Shown: positions 31,354 through 43,740, counted from the first letter of the stretch. The stretch is 64,000 nt of DNA from Terfezia claveryi (GCA_015179025.1 WHUX01000048.1:248001-312000), one strand, 5' to 3'. Numbers and translations: made by a program. Notes: generated by a model from the letters alone, not told the origin.

Positions 31354-32615
31354 GGAAGCGCTTCAAGCTGATCACGCTAATAATTTTACTATCCTATAAA
31401 GGAAAAGCAGAAGCTTGAATATCTAGCTGTTTTGAGAGGTAGCAATGGGGCTCGTCATGACGAGCCAAACATAATATCAGCGCGAATACTACATCCTACA
31501 TCAATGTGAATGCCATTCCAAAAGAATATGTTCTGATGTTCTCTACACCAATACTACACTATACCATTCAACCTTATACCTGGTTTCTATGTTCCCATAC
31601 TCATAAGTAGGAAAACACTTGTGCTTGACTGATCATGAGAAGGGCTATGTGGATTGTAGAAGGGAATCAATTCAGTGCCATAAATTTGGCACTGCAAAGC
31701 CAGCCGCTATCACCTATAAATAAAAACGATGAAAGATAGCTCATATCCTAAACTGATGAAAACCCCAACCATACTATGAAAACCCGTTATAAAGTGGTCG
31801 TAAATTTCTGATAATAGCAACATGTGACTGAATTACCGGAGGTCTTTGAGGCTTGAGGTTGGTAGAGCTTGAAGGTACGGGTGAAATAAGCAAGACTCTG
31901 CTTTGCCTGGCTTCTTAAGATAACTGATTGATATAATAGACTCGTATAGGCTCAGCGAATAGAGCTGCTACGAGTATTTCCTGTTCAGTGACTTATTTTT
32001 TGCGAAAGTGTGAAAAGAGTAATATATTGCTAAATCTTCATTGCTTAAGAGAGCGTGCCAGAAGATTTCCCAAAGACTGTATCCTTATTCTTCGCGTAAA
32101 AATGGATTCCATAAAAACTGCTGTTCCTTTGTAAGAGAAATTAAGAGAAAGTAACAATAATGATAACATTTTACAGTGAACAAAGGCACTCGCATTTTCT
32201 TTTACTAGTAGGATTACCTTCTTAATTCCGACGCTCCCACATGATAAACAAACAAAGCAAGCGTCCAAGCCCCTATTTTTCTGATACTGTAATGATGTTA
32301 GAAGAGTGTGATAGGAGGTATCGGCACGGTTTAGGTTGAGCTTGAGTGAATTCTAGTGTATTTCGGCTGTGAGGACTATGGAGCGATTACAGCAAAAGTA
32401 TATGTTGTAGAAGTAATGGATCGGGTGGGCGTAAATTATGGTTGGAGCAAACGTTGGATGTTTTGGAAAGGGTGGAATTGTACAGATAGCCTATGCACAG
32501 GAGCTAACTCGTCATGACGCCCCTTTCTGCATCCCAAAGCAGCAAGACACCCAAGCTGCTTCCTTTCCTCTATAGGATGGTGAGACTTTTAGCGTGATCA
32601 GCTTGAAGCGCTTCC
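31354..32615 (+). mobile_element. Non-autonomous TIR element (Mutator-like), copy 2
   Basis: The best-preserved copy. It starts GGAAGCGCTTCAAGCTGATC and ends with its complement, TIR about 27 bp then imperfect to about 110 bp. It is flanked by a perfect 9-bp duplication CTTTATCAC (31345-31353, 32616-32624), the size typical of MULEs. The 18-bp palindrome GGCTCGTCATGACGAGCC lies about 100 bp inside. Differences from copy 1 that I checked are transitions. A 76-codon minus frame (32038-32268) is not similar to any transposase I know. Confidence 0.85.
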
Positions 32616-32624
32616 CTTTATCAC

Positions 32625-33888
32625 ACGGATGCCCTGCGTTGACTCTTGATTCGTGCATCTCGCGTATCTACACTTCATATTCGCATTCCGCATTACCTAC
32701 TGTACCTACAACGTTAATGTTACAGCAGTGGCTACCTACATCACATGCACAAACTAGCTTGTCTTGGATTTTTATCGGTATCCTCCGGCAGTGTAAACCC
32801 AATCATTATTTAGCATATTTGTAGCCTTGTGGCCATAGCTAAGAGGCACAACGTGATTAGAGTTGAAGAGAATAGCTGCAATTACCGTAATGGCAGTCCT
32901 ACGTCACCGCATTATCTACTATACTAATGTATGAAAGCACTAACATTTATATTTGGATATGAGACGTACGTAATACGGTATCAGCTCCGTGAGTGTCTAT
33001 TCTCGTGAAGGTTTCTACTAATACAGTACATACTACATAGTACCTCACTGAACATATTCTGTATCGCGACCCCCATGAGACAAATATAAGAAACTGAGTT
33101 AAAAGATTTTAAAGGGGTATAGGATTACGCACACGGTGCCCGGTCCATTTTTTTACAATTTGGTATGAAAAACTATGGAGCTTGTGATATCTCAGCAGGA
33201 TTCAGTTCATCTCAATGTGCACTTATGGCGTGAGATGTTTTAACCAGCCAGTAGAGTGGCCTCAGTTGCTCTAAGTATGCTGTAAGCCACGTCTCAGATA
33301 CTTGACTGGCCGTGTTAGTCTGTTGCTCGTCACGAGCGCCAATCAAGCAAAGGATATCTCCCATGGAAAAGATCGGCATTTTTATTCAAAATGATTGGCC
33401 TAAATGAGTGGTGCACAGACCTCATGTAAATATTGTGCATAAGCCTCTAGAAGGGTAGATGTACAATAATTGGTTGTTAATACTATGTGCGTTTGCTATG
33501 GTGATCTCTCCGAGGATTATTGATATGGTACTGAGACACTAATTGCAACGTGCTCTCTTCGGTCCTTGCACCACTCCTGTAGACAATCGTCCTGGGTATG
33601 CGTACAGTATACACACTAAAATGTACATTTGTACTACCATAAACTCAAAGTGAAAACCCCATACCACTCCGTTGCTATGGTGGAAAGACGGCCTTTATTC
33701 AGAGATTCATGTGGTACCCTTATATTTACTAAGTGGCTATGGTTTCCTTCAACAGCCTGATTTGCGGCTCTTGTATATGCCAGGTGATTTTGCCACCCAA
33801 TTCACATAATCATCACATCCCAGGTGACCACGACCTGCCCAGTGCACCCATGCATAAAGATTGTGTGCACGGGCCACAAATAGATGTA
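32625..33888. other. Intergenic, nothing recognised
   Basis: AT-rich; no frame longer than 80 codons and no repeat match. Confidence 0.4.
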
Positions 33889-34238
33889 TTTTTTTTTTTA
33901 AAAAAAATACTAGTTACTCCTATGCGGTCCCATCAGGGGGGGTGGATTCAAGGTTAAGGCAAGTTAATCTGCCAGAACCATGCAAGATAAATACAAATAT
34001 GAAGGAATATGAGATCCCATGCTGTCATTAACGGACAAGCCGATGACCCGCGGGCCTGACTGAGCCTCCCCTTCTGTAAAAATAACTGTGAAACTAGCAA
34101 AGAAGAAAAGAACTGAATGACTTCCGAATGTCTGGCTGGACTAAATGAAAAACTGGTGGCGATAAATATACGGGGCCCCTCTAACTGACCCAGTAACCGT
34201 CTAAACATGGACTAAGGAAATAGTGGAAATAATGAACT
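33889..34238 (-). mobile_element. LINE-B insertion, 350 bp, with 13-bp target duplication
   Basis: Acaaatagatgta occurs at 33876-33888 and 34239-34251. A T-run/A-run tail comes first on the plus strand, then the tail block (first hairpin deleted) and 3' UTR sequence shared with the copy at 42504. Confidence 0.9.
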
Positions 34239-34508
34239 ACAAATAGATGTAGTACATACATCCATGTAGAATATGTCTGAGCAGCATGCGATAGTAGATC
34301 CGGCCATAAAATTCAGCTCATTTTTCATTTTGCGTTGATGTCCTTCTCCTCCGCTGACTGTTAGTGGTGGGCGCGGTGTTGGATATACTCGGTGACACCA
34401 TGTGGTAACACAAGCCCATACACGCGTACATGTAGCAACATTTGCTATTCAACACATTCATGTGCACTCATGTGAAGAAAGAGGATATCATGTATATATA
34501 CCTTCTGT

Positions 34509-34603
34509 TTTTTTTTTTTTTTTTTTTCTTTCTTTCTAATACTTGTTACTCCTATGCGGCCCCGTCAGGGGGGCCATGAGGAGCCACCCAGAAACCCGGG
34601 TGG
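34509..34603 (-). mobile_element. LINE-B 3' tail insertion with 11-bp target duplication
   Basis: Both tail hairpins are intact (ggcccc...ggggcc and ccaccc...gggtgg). Flanks ataccttctgt (34498-34508) and atacctcctgt (34604-34614) differ by one transition. Confidence 0.85.
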
Positions 34604-34614
34604 ATACCTCCTGT

Positions 34615-37391
34615 GGTAGCTAGTATAGAAATAACAAGCAAGCAATACAAGCAGTCCTATTATTCACATCTTATTATCTTTACCTCTTTTACCTGCGCAC
34701 AACGCGCGAACACATATTTGCATACCTATGTCCTCCTCGTGTTATCACACCAACTTGGCCCACTGAGTCCTACAGTAATATCGCCCTAGGCTTTTATGCG
34801 GATAAAGTTTTTTTTGATCAGTTATCAGACGCTACAAGTAGATGGGTACCTGGGTAGAGCGGATGACAAATCCAGGCCTCACGTGAAGCACAGAGAGCGG
34901 AATGAAATTGTCTCGGAAGGCTGAGGCTTCTCATGATTCGTTCGATAGAAATGTTTTGACATTTTCACCTCTTGTGGGAAAAATTGTGTTGTTGACATAA
35001 TCGCGGGAGTCGGCCCAGCGGCTTCGCAGTAAATGAAAAGCATTTGATCTCCTTTGGTGAAATCGAATTAATTTGTTTGAAATATGCTAGAAATTACAAT
35101 CAGAAAGTTACCCTCAACCATGACGAGTTCTTCCTTCTACGGAAAAAGTATAACCAAAAACCATAGCTACTATAGCAATTAAAGTTATAAAAAATAGTTC
35201 ACTTTGCTTAATCATAGAAATCTACATTTATGTCAGCATGAGTATTTGAGACTTCACTCTCGTTGTATTTTAAAACAATTTTTCTGTCCTTTTTGTTCCC
35301 CCAGCTCCTCGTGTCTACTTGCATAACCTCATCCAGGATCCCTTATATTTACTCATCGTAGCCACAGCTTTTTTTCTGCGATCCAACTCACATTATATGT
35401 GCACGCCAAGATCGATCCGGATAGCTGTGGAGATAGCACTTCCCTGCCCATTCGAAGACAACCAAGTCTACATTACCCTGAAGATCGGTTATTTTTTCTG
35501 GTCTTTTCTATATTTAGATTTGCTAATGTGGCACCATGTTGTGTTTTGTGCTGGAGAATTTGACCGAATTGACTTTTTACGTTTTCCTCTAATCAAAGCT
35601 CACTTCGATCGCCCTCCTTCCGTTGAACGAATCACCACCTACTCGACTGCTAGTTGAGTACTTAGTCATAGTAACGGTGGTCGGTCATGTCCTGATTCTT
35701 CTCCAGTCTGCTTAACTATTCATAACCCTCCTGGTTTACATGTACCCCAGATTATGCCCTCGGTACGCTCATCGCATGTTTTATACACCTACATATACTT
35801 CTGATTTCGGACATCAGATAAACATCACCGAGCAATAGGAATATATATAAGGACTTTCAACAACCAGACCAACATAACATCGCTTGCGCCGGGGTTCATC
35901 TTCGGTAGAGTCGAGTAGGAGGAAATGGCAGCGACGGAACTTTGCGCACAGCGATGTCTTTCTGACATTGCCATCTGTATAAATCTTTTCGTTTACGTAG
36001 ATTGATTTTTTTATAGCCCTACTAACCTCACCTCTTCAATATTCTAATCGAAGCTTTTCTTCAACTCCTCCAACCCTTAATGGACTCTCATTGTCAACTT
36101 ACGGTAACAGCTTCTAAAATCCCTTGCTTTATATTGTTTGGTGGTGATGATGGGAAGGAGTACCAACTACGCTAACATCTAGACAAGGATTGCTCGAGTT
36201 ACTTTTGAAGGTTGCTACCCAGACAGGCGACCTAGTCTCTCATGATTGGACAATTGCAGTATCTTGATGCATGTTAAAAAGGGATATGAGCACAAAGCGC
36301 GCTTTCTAGGCCTCACCAACCTTCAACCACTCAAGATGATGCTTGACTAGTGGGAGAAGGGATAATGTGGAAACTCATCTGTCCGTTTGTTTCACTTCAA
36401 CAAATTGTTACGTGTATGGAATCTATCTAGATTGTGACGAGAGAGGATTTGTGCTTGCTGATGTGAGAGTTTCATAGTTGGGAAATTTTTCCTCATTAAG
36501 GTCATTCGTTTCTCAGCTGATAAGATGTACAGTAACTCGGTTATATAGCGGATGAGGATGCATTAAACGGAAATAAATTACTCTAGATCTGCACTCTCGC
36601 TCCCTTCCCCCAATACCTACAGTCTGCCTCTTGATCCTTCTGGCATTCAAAATCTCAAACTACGTCAGAATATCATTCCTGATATACCGTCGAGCATACA
36701 GAGGAAGCAGCGCGCAGTGGTTCATTTCTCGCACTACCATCACTCAATGGGTTTCCTTGACACCGTCAACCAATAATTATTACCAGTATACTAATATACG
36801 CAATCCTATTCATTTCTCCCTTAGCGTTGAACCTACCTACCCCTCTTCCGCTCCCCGAACCTTGACCCTTCGAAATTCATAATCACCTCAATTTAAGGAT
36901 CACCAATTGCTTAAACCTCCCTCTTCCACAGTAAAGAAATCTCTCACGCCTTCCACAATCCCCTATACCGTATCACGGACCATCGCCCACAGAGAGCAAT
37001 ATCTGGAAATATATATTTCGAAAGTCTAGGGATATAAGGGACACATTTTGATTTATTATGTCCGGTGATGTAGCTGGCCTTGGGCTTTGGTATGTAGATA
37101 CTCCCTATCGAGGGAAAGATGAGTATTTATTTTAAATCAAAACAGGGTGCAGGCTAAGGCAACGCAAAGAAGATGGAGTTTTAACCAATCGCTTTGCGTG
37201 AGGAGGGTATGTAAGAAACAAGCTTTGTGCCAGATAGGAAGCCCCAAAATAGCCAAATAGCTAACGCTCCTACTCACCTAATCCCATCACAACTCGTTCC
37301 TAGAGGGGAAAGCGCCTCAGGCTATGAGCTTCGGTAAGACCTCACCAAATGCAGCTTCACTCTCCATAGCCCTCGTTACACCTTAAGAACC
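34615..37391. other. Intergenic, no supported gene
   Basis: The longest frame (35319-35657, 112 codons, no ATG at its beginning) is hydrophobic with no recognisable domain. The rest is AT-rich with chance ORFs. Confidence 0.4.
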
Positions 37392-38219
37392 CTAGTGTTT
37401 CTTCTTACCCTTTTCCTCTTCCCCCTTGCACACTCTACTCGCCCTCTGAAAACTCCCAAAACCTTCCATAAACGCCCACCCCACCCACCCCATCCAAACC
37501 CCACTCAACCTCTTCACCCCCCACTCCGCCGTCAACCGCCTATCCATATACACCGCCTCTGCAAAGTGAATCCCCACCACCAACGCCCAAAACTCCCTTC
37601 TCCACGCACTTATGAACCGGACAAGCCATGGTTGGTTGAACATCATATATCTCGTGTAAAGCGTATCTGGCAGATCTGCTGGGTAGGCAGGGTTTGGGTT
37701 TGGTCCGAGGATGGAGTGGTGTGGGTCACTGTGGGACAGAGTGTAGAGATCAACGATACCGGGGCAGAAGCAAACTATGGTTTGCAGGACGAGGAGGGAT
37801 ATTGTGAATCCCACGACACCCGGAGCGGTTACCCGGGTTAATGCCGCCTTCTCCGAGTTTGATGTTAATCCCAGTGCCTGCTCAGATTCCTCTGTCATTG
37901 CGACGAGGCGGGCACGGCTCTGGCTCAAGGATTCAATGGGAGGAGTGAAAGGGATGAATGTAATTGCTGGCGTTGTAGCTTTCGGCGAGAGGTGGTGGGA
38001 GATGGTGATCCCAGCGAGGGAGATGTCAATGAGTTCGGGATCGGGGGTGCCGGGGGATAGAGGGGGAATATTGCTGAAGTGCCGGAGGTACAGGAGGATT
38101 GAGTCTTTGTGGTCGGCGTTCATGTGATTGAGGATACGAGTCCGGGGGCCGTCATCGGCAGGGGAGGTGGGGGTGGAGTGGATGTATGAGGCAGATCCAG
38201 AGGAGCTGGAGGATGCCAT
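37392..38219 (-). CDS. DUF2470 domain membrane protein
   Basis: 275 residues from the ATG ending at 38219; the open frame extends to 38261 but only through a TTG. Residues about 26-115 form a DUF2470 domain (RILNHMNADHKD then ILLYLRHF), a fold related to the C-terminal part of HugZ-like haem-handling proteins; the His-rich MNADH motif is its hallmark. Hydrophobic segments lie at about 133-155, 209-226 and 238-256, and the C-terminus is Lys-rich (EEEKGKKKH), which could hold it in the ER membrane. Fungal integral membrane proteins with this layout are known and uncharacterised. No intron is needed. It is the best-supported ordinary host gene in the window, with no related neighbour. Confidence 0.85.
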   Translation of the reverse strand: MASSSSSGSASYIHSTPTSPADDGPRTRILNHMNADHKDSILLYLRHFSNIPPLSPGTPDPELIDISLAGITISHHLSPKATTPAITFIPFTPPIESLSQSRARLVAMTEESEQALGLTSNSEKAALTRVTAPGVVGFTISLLVLQTIVCFCPGIVDLYTLSHSDPHHSILGPNPNPAYPADLPDTLYTRYMMFNQPWLVRFISAWRREFWALVVGIHFAEAVYMDRRLTAEWGVKRLSGVWMGWVGWAFMEGFGSFQRASRVCKGEEEKGKKKH

Positions 38220-38261
38220 TGCTCTATGTGTTTGTACCACAATTAGGGTAGGGAATAGCAA

Positions 38262-38974
38262 TGGGAATGAATACCGGAGGACGCGTACGGTGATGGGGAG
38301 GGGGATTTGAATTGGAGTTCAGTTAAGGTTACATTAGCGCACTTGGCAAAGCGCTTCCGCCAAGATCATTGAGATAAGCGAGTTCTGCTAGGATAAGTTT
38401 ATTCAGACGTCACCCCACAAAGGATGCTCCATAATAGAAAAGCACTGCTTTTGGAGGGGACTCGTTATGACGAATTATTATTCTCTCACTATATCATTTG
38501 TGCATACTATATCACCATATAAACGCGTATTCCAGCCGTACTCTCGTCCAAGGTCCATCTAGTTAAAAATGCTACATGCGTTCTCACAACCAAAGCACAA
38601 GGAAGTCGATCTTGGGATTTGATCGGAAACCCTCAGCAGTTTCAAGCTCAGCACACTCCCTACAGACGTGCAGGCTTAAAAGAAAAAAGAAAAAAGCTCA
38701 ACACCTGTAGCCCTAACTAGCGCTGAATAAACTTTTCCCGATGCAACCTAAACGAGTCCGGTAAATTATCCGTCACCAGGGCCGGCCCCTCCCCTTGTCA
38801 ACCCTAGAGCTTTAGACTGTTCTGTCCTGCTCGGGAAGCCACACGATTCTTGCGAGGGATGTTCTACGTACGAATATTGTCCTGCACGGTAATTCAAAAA
38901 TGAAATTCCTTCGGAGGTCAGATCTCCGCGGGAATGCGATAACCAAATGTAGTAATTTAGTGAGGGTACATGGA
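38262..38974. other. Upstream region of the DUF2470 gene
   Basis: 38350-38480 has short similarities to the ends of the 1.26-kb TIR element (gcgcttcc, ctcgttatgacgaa) and may be a distant relative. No gene recognised. Confidence 0.3.
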
Positions 38975-39785
38975 AGATGAAATACATCAGTGCTAGCGCA
39001 GATGAATGTTAATTCGTAATGAAATATCACCATGCCCTGGCGGGGGATTGTGCCAACCAGACTAACCATGCTCCTCAAGGTCTGCTTCCAAGTGTTGCTT
39101 AGATTCTCCAGTTCCGCTTCCAAGTCTGCCAAGTCCGCTTCCAGGTCCACTCCAAGTCCAATTGCGACTGTGCGTCTTGTTCGATAGGAGTATTCAAGCA
39201 GCCATGTGATGGATGGAAGCGGCTGCTACAATGCAAATCGGATTTAATACAGCTGCATGCGGGTTTGGTACCCCCTTGCACTTGCAGAAATTCTGCCATA
39301 AATGCAAATCTAGGTGGGAAATTAATACAGGATGCGGAGGACATACTTCAGGGTATAAAGTACGTGCAGTACGGCGAGCAGCTTCACAAAGTGTGATATA
39401 TTGCAGCGCAATACCAGGCCATGCACACTCAGAAGTAGAAATATTAAATCCCTTTAGAATTCGAATATTAGGTGCATCTAATGAGTGTGAAATGCATAGG
39501 AGCTCACGAGTTGGATAGTGTCGATCCAATAAGCCACATGTGGTTAATAATGCATGGCGGTTAGGATGAAGTTTTCGCATAACAAGACAATAGAGCCGTC
39601 GGTACTATGTCTATCTTGTCACTTGAACAGTAGTAATGAGTATCTTAAAAAAATATAAAAAAAAGATCAAAAATGTCTATTTGTCAAGGGATATGTTCAC
39701 CAACAATATCTCCGGTAGCAAAAACCTCAATTTTATGTTTTTATTACCGCTTCACCATATTTAGGCGAGCTTTAGTAGTATTTTT
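38975..39785 (-). repeat. Interspersed repeat family R, copy 2
   Basis: Related to 10790-11365. It carries an about 250-bp block near 39035-39290 absent from copy 1 and a short LINE-B tail remnant (39622-39675, gtagtaatgagtat then A-rich) flanked by gtctatcttgtca and gtctatttgtca. The minus frame 39194-39580 keeps blocks shared with the frame at 10989-11213. It ends at a T run of about 20 (39780-39799). Confidence 0.55.
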
Positions 39786-39799
39786 TTTTTTTTTTTTTT

Positions 39800-40236
39800 G
39801 GAACACGTCGAAGTAGGTCTTTATAGTTCTGTCAGTCTTCGCAGTTCGGTGGTCTTCGCAGTTCGGTCGGTCATTGGGAGGATATCAGTCCAGGTGTTAG
39901 TACTGTACTTGTGTGGCACAGGGGTCTTATACTTCGGTTTGATGCTTAGGCTAGGGACAACCAACTGTTTGGCTGTGTTCTTTCCATTTCTCCTGCGGTT
40001 CCGATGCTTCGGCTTTCTCAGAAAATTGTTGGCCTAAAATCCGTAGTTCTGCTCGGATTGTAACGAAAATTAGATATTCGTGATTCCGCTCTATCGAATC
40101 CTGTTTGATGTCGAAAACCCCCTTGTTGTCGAGACTGACCAAGTACTTGTATTGTCGGTGTCAGGGCCTTCCTACCATCCCGACGCATCTGGTCCTTTAC
40201 CCAGACTGACCTCGGGGAGTCGGGGGTCTGCAGGTT
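39800..40236. other. Possible retroposed coding fragment, minus strand
   Basis: Next to the long T run, the minus strand has a 63-codon charged frame (39951-40142). The T run on its 3' side would fit a poly-A tail of a retroposed fragment. The family is not recognised. Confidence 0.25.
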
Positions 40237-40245
40237 AGGTCAGCC

Positions 40246-40286
40246 CAATAGCCTAAGGCTCGACTTTGAAAAAAAAAAAAGAAAAA
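40246..40286 (+). mobile_element. Ultra-short LINE-A-like tail with 9-bp target duplication
   Basis: Atagcctaaggctc then gactttg and an A run resembles the LINE-A terminus with a 10-base deletion. It is flanked by aggtcagcc at 40237-40245 and 40287-40295. Confidence 0.5.
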
Positions 40287-40295
40287 AGGTCAGCC

Positions 40296-40940
40296 ACTGC
40301 CACTATAGCCCACTGTGTAGGGCCACGGTGTTAGCCCCGCTTTCCCTGCAAAAGCTCTAGCATCTCCGCATCCGTCACTGTGGCATGTGCCACCGGATTT
40401 ACCACGCCGGAGCCACGCTTCGTCCCTCACGGCCTAATACAACCTGAGGCTCTTTCGAGCAAGGCCGCCATCTTTGGTATGGTTTGATGAGAATCCTTGG
40501 GGACAGGATTATAAAGGAGCTCAAGGCTCGGTCAAGTTTGCAAATTCAAGAAGCCCTTTCATAACTCAGGTGGCAGTACTGACAATCGTGGGCAGGACCC
40601 AGCTTCGGCATCCTACTTGCTCTTTGTTCCACCAATCAGGGCCTAGACGGCGAAGCCATTCAGGATACTATCAGCGCGGGTATCGACACCTCATCTCCCG
40701 TGAAATCACTATTACCATCATCTCCTCCTACCTACACCTCATCCTCCTCAACTTCAACCTACCAATTCCCCCGCCTACAGCTCCATGCTCGCAATGTAGC
40801 ACGGACCGTGTACATACTCCATACTGCAAACACACATACCATACTACATTCCCTAGTACCCATATGGACGGTTGGCTGGAAATTAGTATGTCAGGCAGCT
40901 AGATGGGCGGGAATCTAGTTAAAAAAAAAAACGTGGTCAA
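40296..40940. other. GC-richer stretch without recognisable gene
   Basis: The plus frame 40474-40902 (142 codons) and short minus frames overlap. No domain is visible. It may be a gene relic. Confidence 0.25.
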
Positions 40941-40954
40941 ATCGTCCAAATATT

Positions 40955-41034
40955 ACCCGGGCTTCCGGGTGGCTCCTCATGGCCCCCCTAATGGGGCCGC
41001 ATAGGTAGTAACTAGTTTTAAAAAAAAAAAAAAA
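40955..41034 (+). mobile_element. LINE-B 3' tail insertion (80 bp) with 14-bp target duplication
   Basis: Atcgtccaaatatt occurs at 40941-40954 and 41035-41048. Both tail hairpins are present (ggcccc...ggggcc form), then a 16-base A run. Confidence 0.9.
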
Positions 41035-41048
41035 ATCGTCCAAATATT

Positions 41049-42486
41049 GGACGAATTGATTAAGTATATGAAGTGTTGAGGCCCAAGCTGGAATCCTGCA
41101 CCCAACTAGCCTGTGCGGGTGCTTCCATTCATTATATCAAAATGTAGAGATTCCTTCCATATTTAGGCTCTGGGTAGGCTTCTGTGCTGCGCCGTTGATA
41201 GGCTCTCTAATACTACTGTTTCTTGATAGGGTGTGGTGGGATTTTTATACATCCGATTTCGGATGGGGAGCTATTGTATACAAACCATCTATGCCAGTAA
41301 CCACGGGAATCTAGGATGCCATACTCATAGGAGCAACTTACGCGCACTTTGCCCAAGGAAATACAATACGTGTGTTTTATTTTATACTGTGCTCCCGACA
41401 TTGAAACATACTCGGCCCAGAAACGGTGGCTAAAACCAATTTGTTCGCTCAGAGGGGCTCTGTCTTAATCGGAAACCCAGCGGCGCCGTCCGTTAATCAA
41501 AGCTACGTCATGGTGTTTTAGATGAGGACTACCAGCCGTGGTAGAGGAAGAAAAAGCATGAATATAGCATATCACGGCGTACTTGATACATAATCCTAGA
41601 TAAATAAGGTTGTTTAGATATATCTTCAGCGAAATACATGACTAAATACATGGTGAAGTTCTTCTTAGACCCATTATAGGGAGCCTGCGCACCAACGTCA
41701 AGGTGATGAACTTCATAGCGCAGGTTCCTTTCTCTTTCTTCCTCCGTTCCCATACGACACCCCTTTCCATTAAGATTCAGTTGCTTATGCAATTCCTTTC
41801 TCTTTCTTCCTCCATTCCCATACGACACCCCTTTCCCTTAAGATTCAGTTCCTTATGCAAACCAGAGTTTCCACTTCTATATATCCACCTGTTTTGGTGT
41901 TTATATAACAAGACACTCTATATTGAGTTCCACGCTTTCTGGTTAATCACACAAACTATTTTGTTCTCCAAACCTTGCTCAACTTCAGCCTCGAGTTATT
42001 AGCAGACCCATTGACAACGGGGTGGCTTTTTCGGGTACTGAGTCGGTAGCCAGCCGGTAACTTAATACCGCGGAGCTCGAGGCGTTAGCAGACCTGTCGA
42101 CTGCGAGGTGGCTGGGGACTAGAGAGAGAAGAAGAAGAGAACGAAGAATCGGGGGGAAAGGGGGTTTTTATACGTGTTTGGGGTCTCTGCCAAGGATGGG
42201 GCAGTGTGTGGGGGAGCGGCCTTGGCTCAGCGGGCTTGGCTCTACAGGCTAGGCTCAGCGGGCTTGGCTTTCTTACTGTCATGGGGGTTAGGGCAGCGAC
42301 GGGCTAATGTGTAGCCAATTCCCGGGCACGCCAGCCTGTCCGTGAATTCTGGAGTGGCCAATGCCAATGAAGGTATGTATGCTTGCCACTCAAGACAGGG
42401 CTGCTGGTTTCCATTCAAGGTACGTATGCTGTCCCTCTAAGCGGGCCTGCCACTGTAATTCACACCTTTTGCTGATGTATGTATTA
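41049..42486. other. Intergenic with local tandem duplications
   Basis: A 68-bp unit is tandemly duplicated at 41725-41860 (ttcctttctctttcttcctc start). A ctcagcgggcttggct unit recurs at about 42217-42270. No gene recognised. Confidence 0.5.
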
Positions 42487-42503
42487 TCAGGTATATATAG
42501 TAT

Positions 42504-42917
42504 TTTTTTTTTTTTTTTAAATACTTGGTACTCCTATGCAGCCCCATTAGGGGGGCCATGAGGAGCCACCCAGAAACCCGGGTGGATTCAGGGTAAAGAC
42601 AAGTTAATCTGTCAGAACCGCGCAAAATAGATACAAATACCAAGACGAGGCCCCATGCTGTCATTAACGGATAAACCGATGACCCGTGGGCCTGACTGAG
42701 CCTCAGACCCTCCACTGGTGAACTGTAAGAAATGAACTAGTGGACTAAAACATGTGCGGATTGAGACTCATGGACTAAGACAAAAGGAACTCGTGAAAAT
42801 TGAGACTCATGGACTAAGACAAAAGGAACTCGTAAAAATTGACAACATCCCCTCTAAGTGAGCTCTCAAAATAATAACCCGAAGAAGGCCTCCGTGGCCT
42901 CGTATGTTTCCTCCTCC
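42504..42917 (-). mobile_element. LINE-B insertion, 414 bp, with perfect 17-bp target duplication
   Basis: Tcaggtatatatagtat at 42487-42503 recurs at 42918-42934. The minus strand carries the last residues of the LINE ORF (a TEAFFGLLF block ending at a stop near 42880), the 3' UTR with a 39-bp tandem duplication (42760-42838) and the two-hairpin tail. Confidence 0.93.
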
Positions 42918-43339
42918 TCAGGTATATATAGTATATGCAGCGACTATAGTTCAATCTTCGGCATCCAGCCTTATCATTATAAAACACACTAGTAGGCGAA
43001 TCATAGGCATCATTGTCTTGTTCTCCAGAACCACACCCTGACAGCCAGATATTGCTTTACAATATATCACACTTTGAGCAGCTGCTCGTCACACTGCGCT
43101 GAGTTTACATCTGGAGGTTTGTTTAGCCACCGCTTTATATTTTTTCAGTTCTATATCCTAACAGAATAATATCGTTAGAATTCCTGCAACTGCAGAGGTA
43201 AATGCCTGAGCCGACGGTGCAGTCGTATCATATCCGAACTGCTTTGTAGCAGCCGTTGTCACCCATCACATTGCTGTCTTAATCCTATGAAGAATTCGGA
43301 AGCGGACGAGGATGAGCCTGAGAAAGAGAATGCACAGGA

Positions 43340-43740
43340 TCTTTTTTCTTTTCTTTTCTCTTTGCTTAAATACTCATTACTCTATTCGATCCCAGTAAGG
43401 GGACCATGAGGAGCCACCCTGAAACCCGGTGGATTCAGAGCAAGGTAAGTTAATCTCAGGCGCAGCTCCTATTTACATACCGCAATATAATAAAGGCAAA
43501 AAATACGTAGGACAGCGACAAACTGTAAAACAAAATAACTGACTGCGAGAAGCGATAAGATCTCTGAAAATAAAGAATTCAAGAGACGTGAGCCCCCATA
43601 CAGTCACTAACCGGCTAGATGCCAGATGACTCCGAGAGGCCCGCGCCCAACGAAAAACTGAAAAACTAGCTATCTAGAATCTTTCCATGAAGCTGAAGGA
43701 CCGCCCCTCCCGACCCTTCGTCTGTAAAGGAAACTGAAAT
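43340..43740 (-). mobile_element. LINE-B 3' fragment
   Basis: A pyrimidine-rich tail is followed by tail hairpins (ggtccc...gggatc form) and 3' UTR sequence similar to the copies at 33889 and 42504 (catacagtcactaaccgg region). No clear target duplication found; the 5' limit is approximate. Confidence 0.7.

Noticed and set aside
37395..38127. Two plus frames antisense to the DUF2470 gene
   Set aside because: No motif; the minus strand clearly encodes the DUF2470 domain.
38350..38480. Third copy of the 1.26-kb TIR element
   Set aside because: Only a few short matches (gcgcttcc, ctcgttatgacg). No second TIR or target duplication was found.
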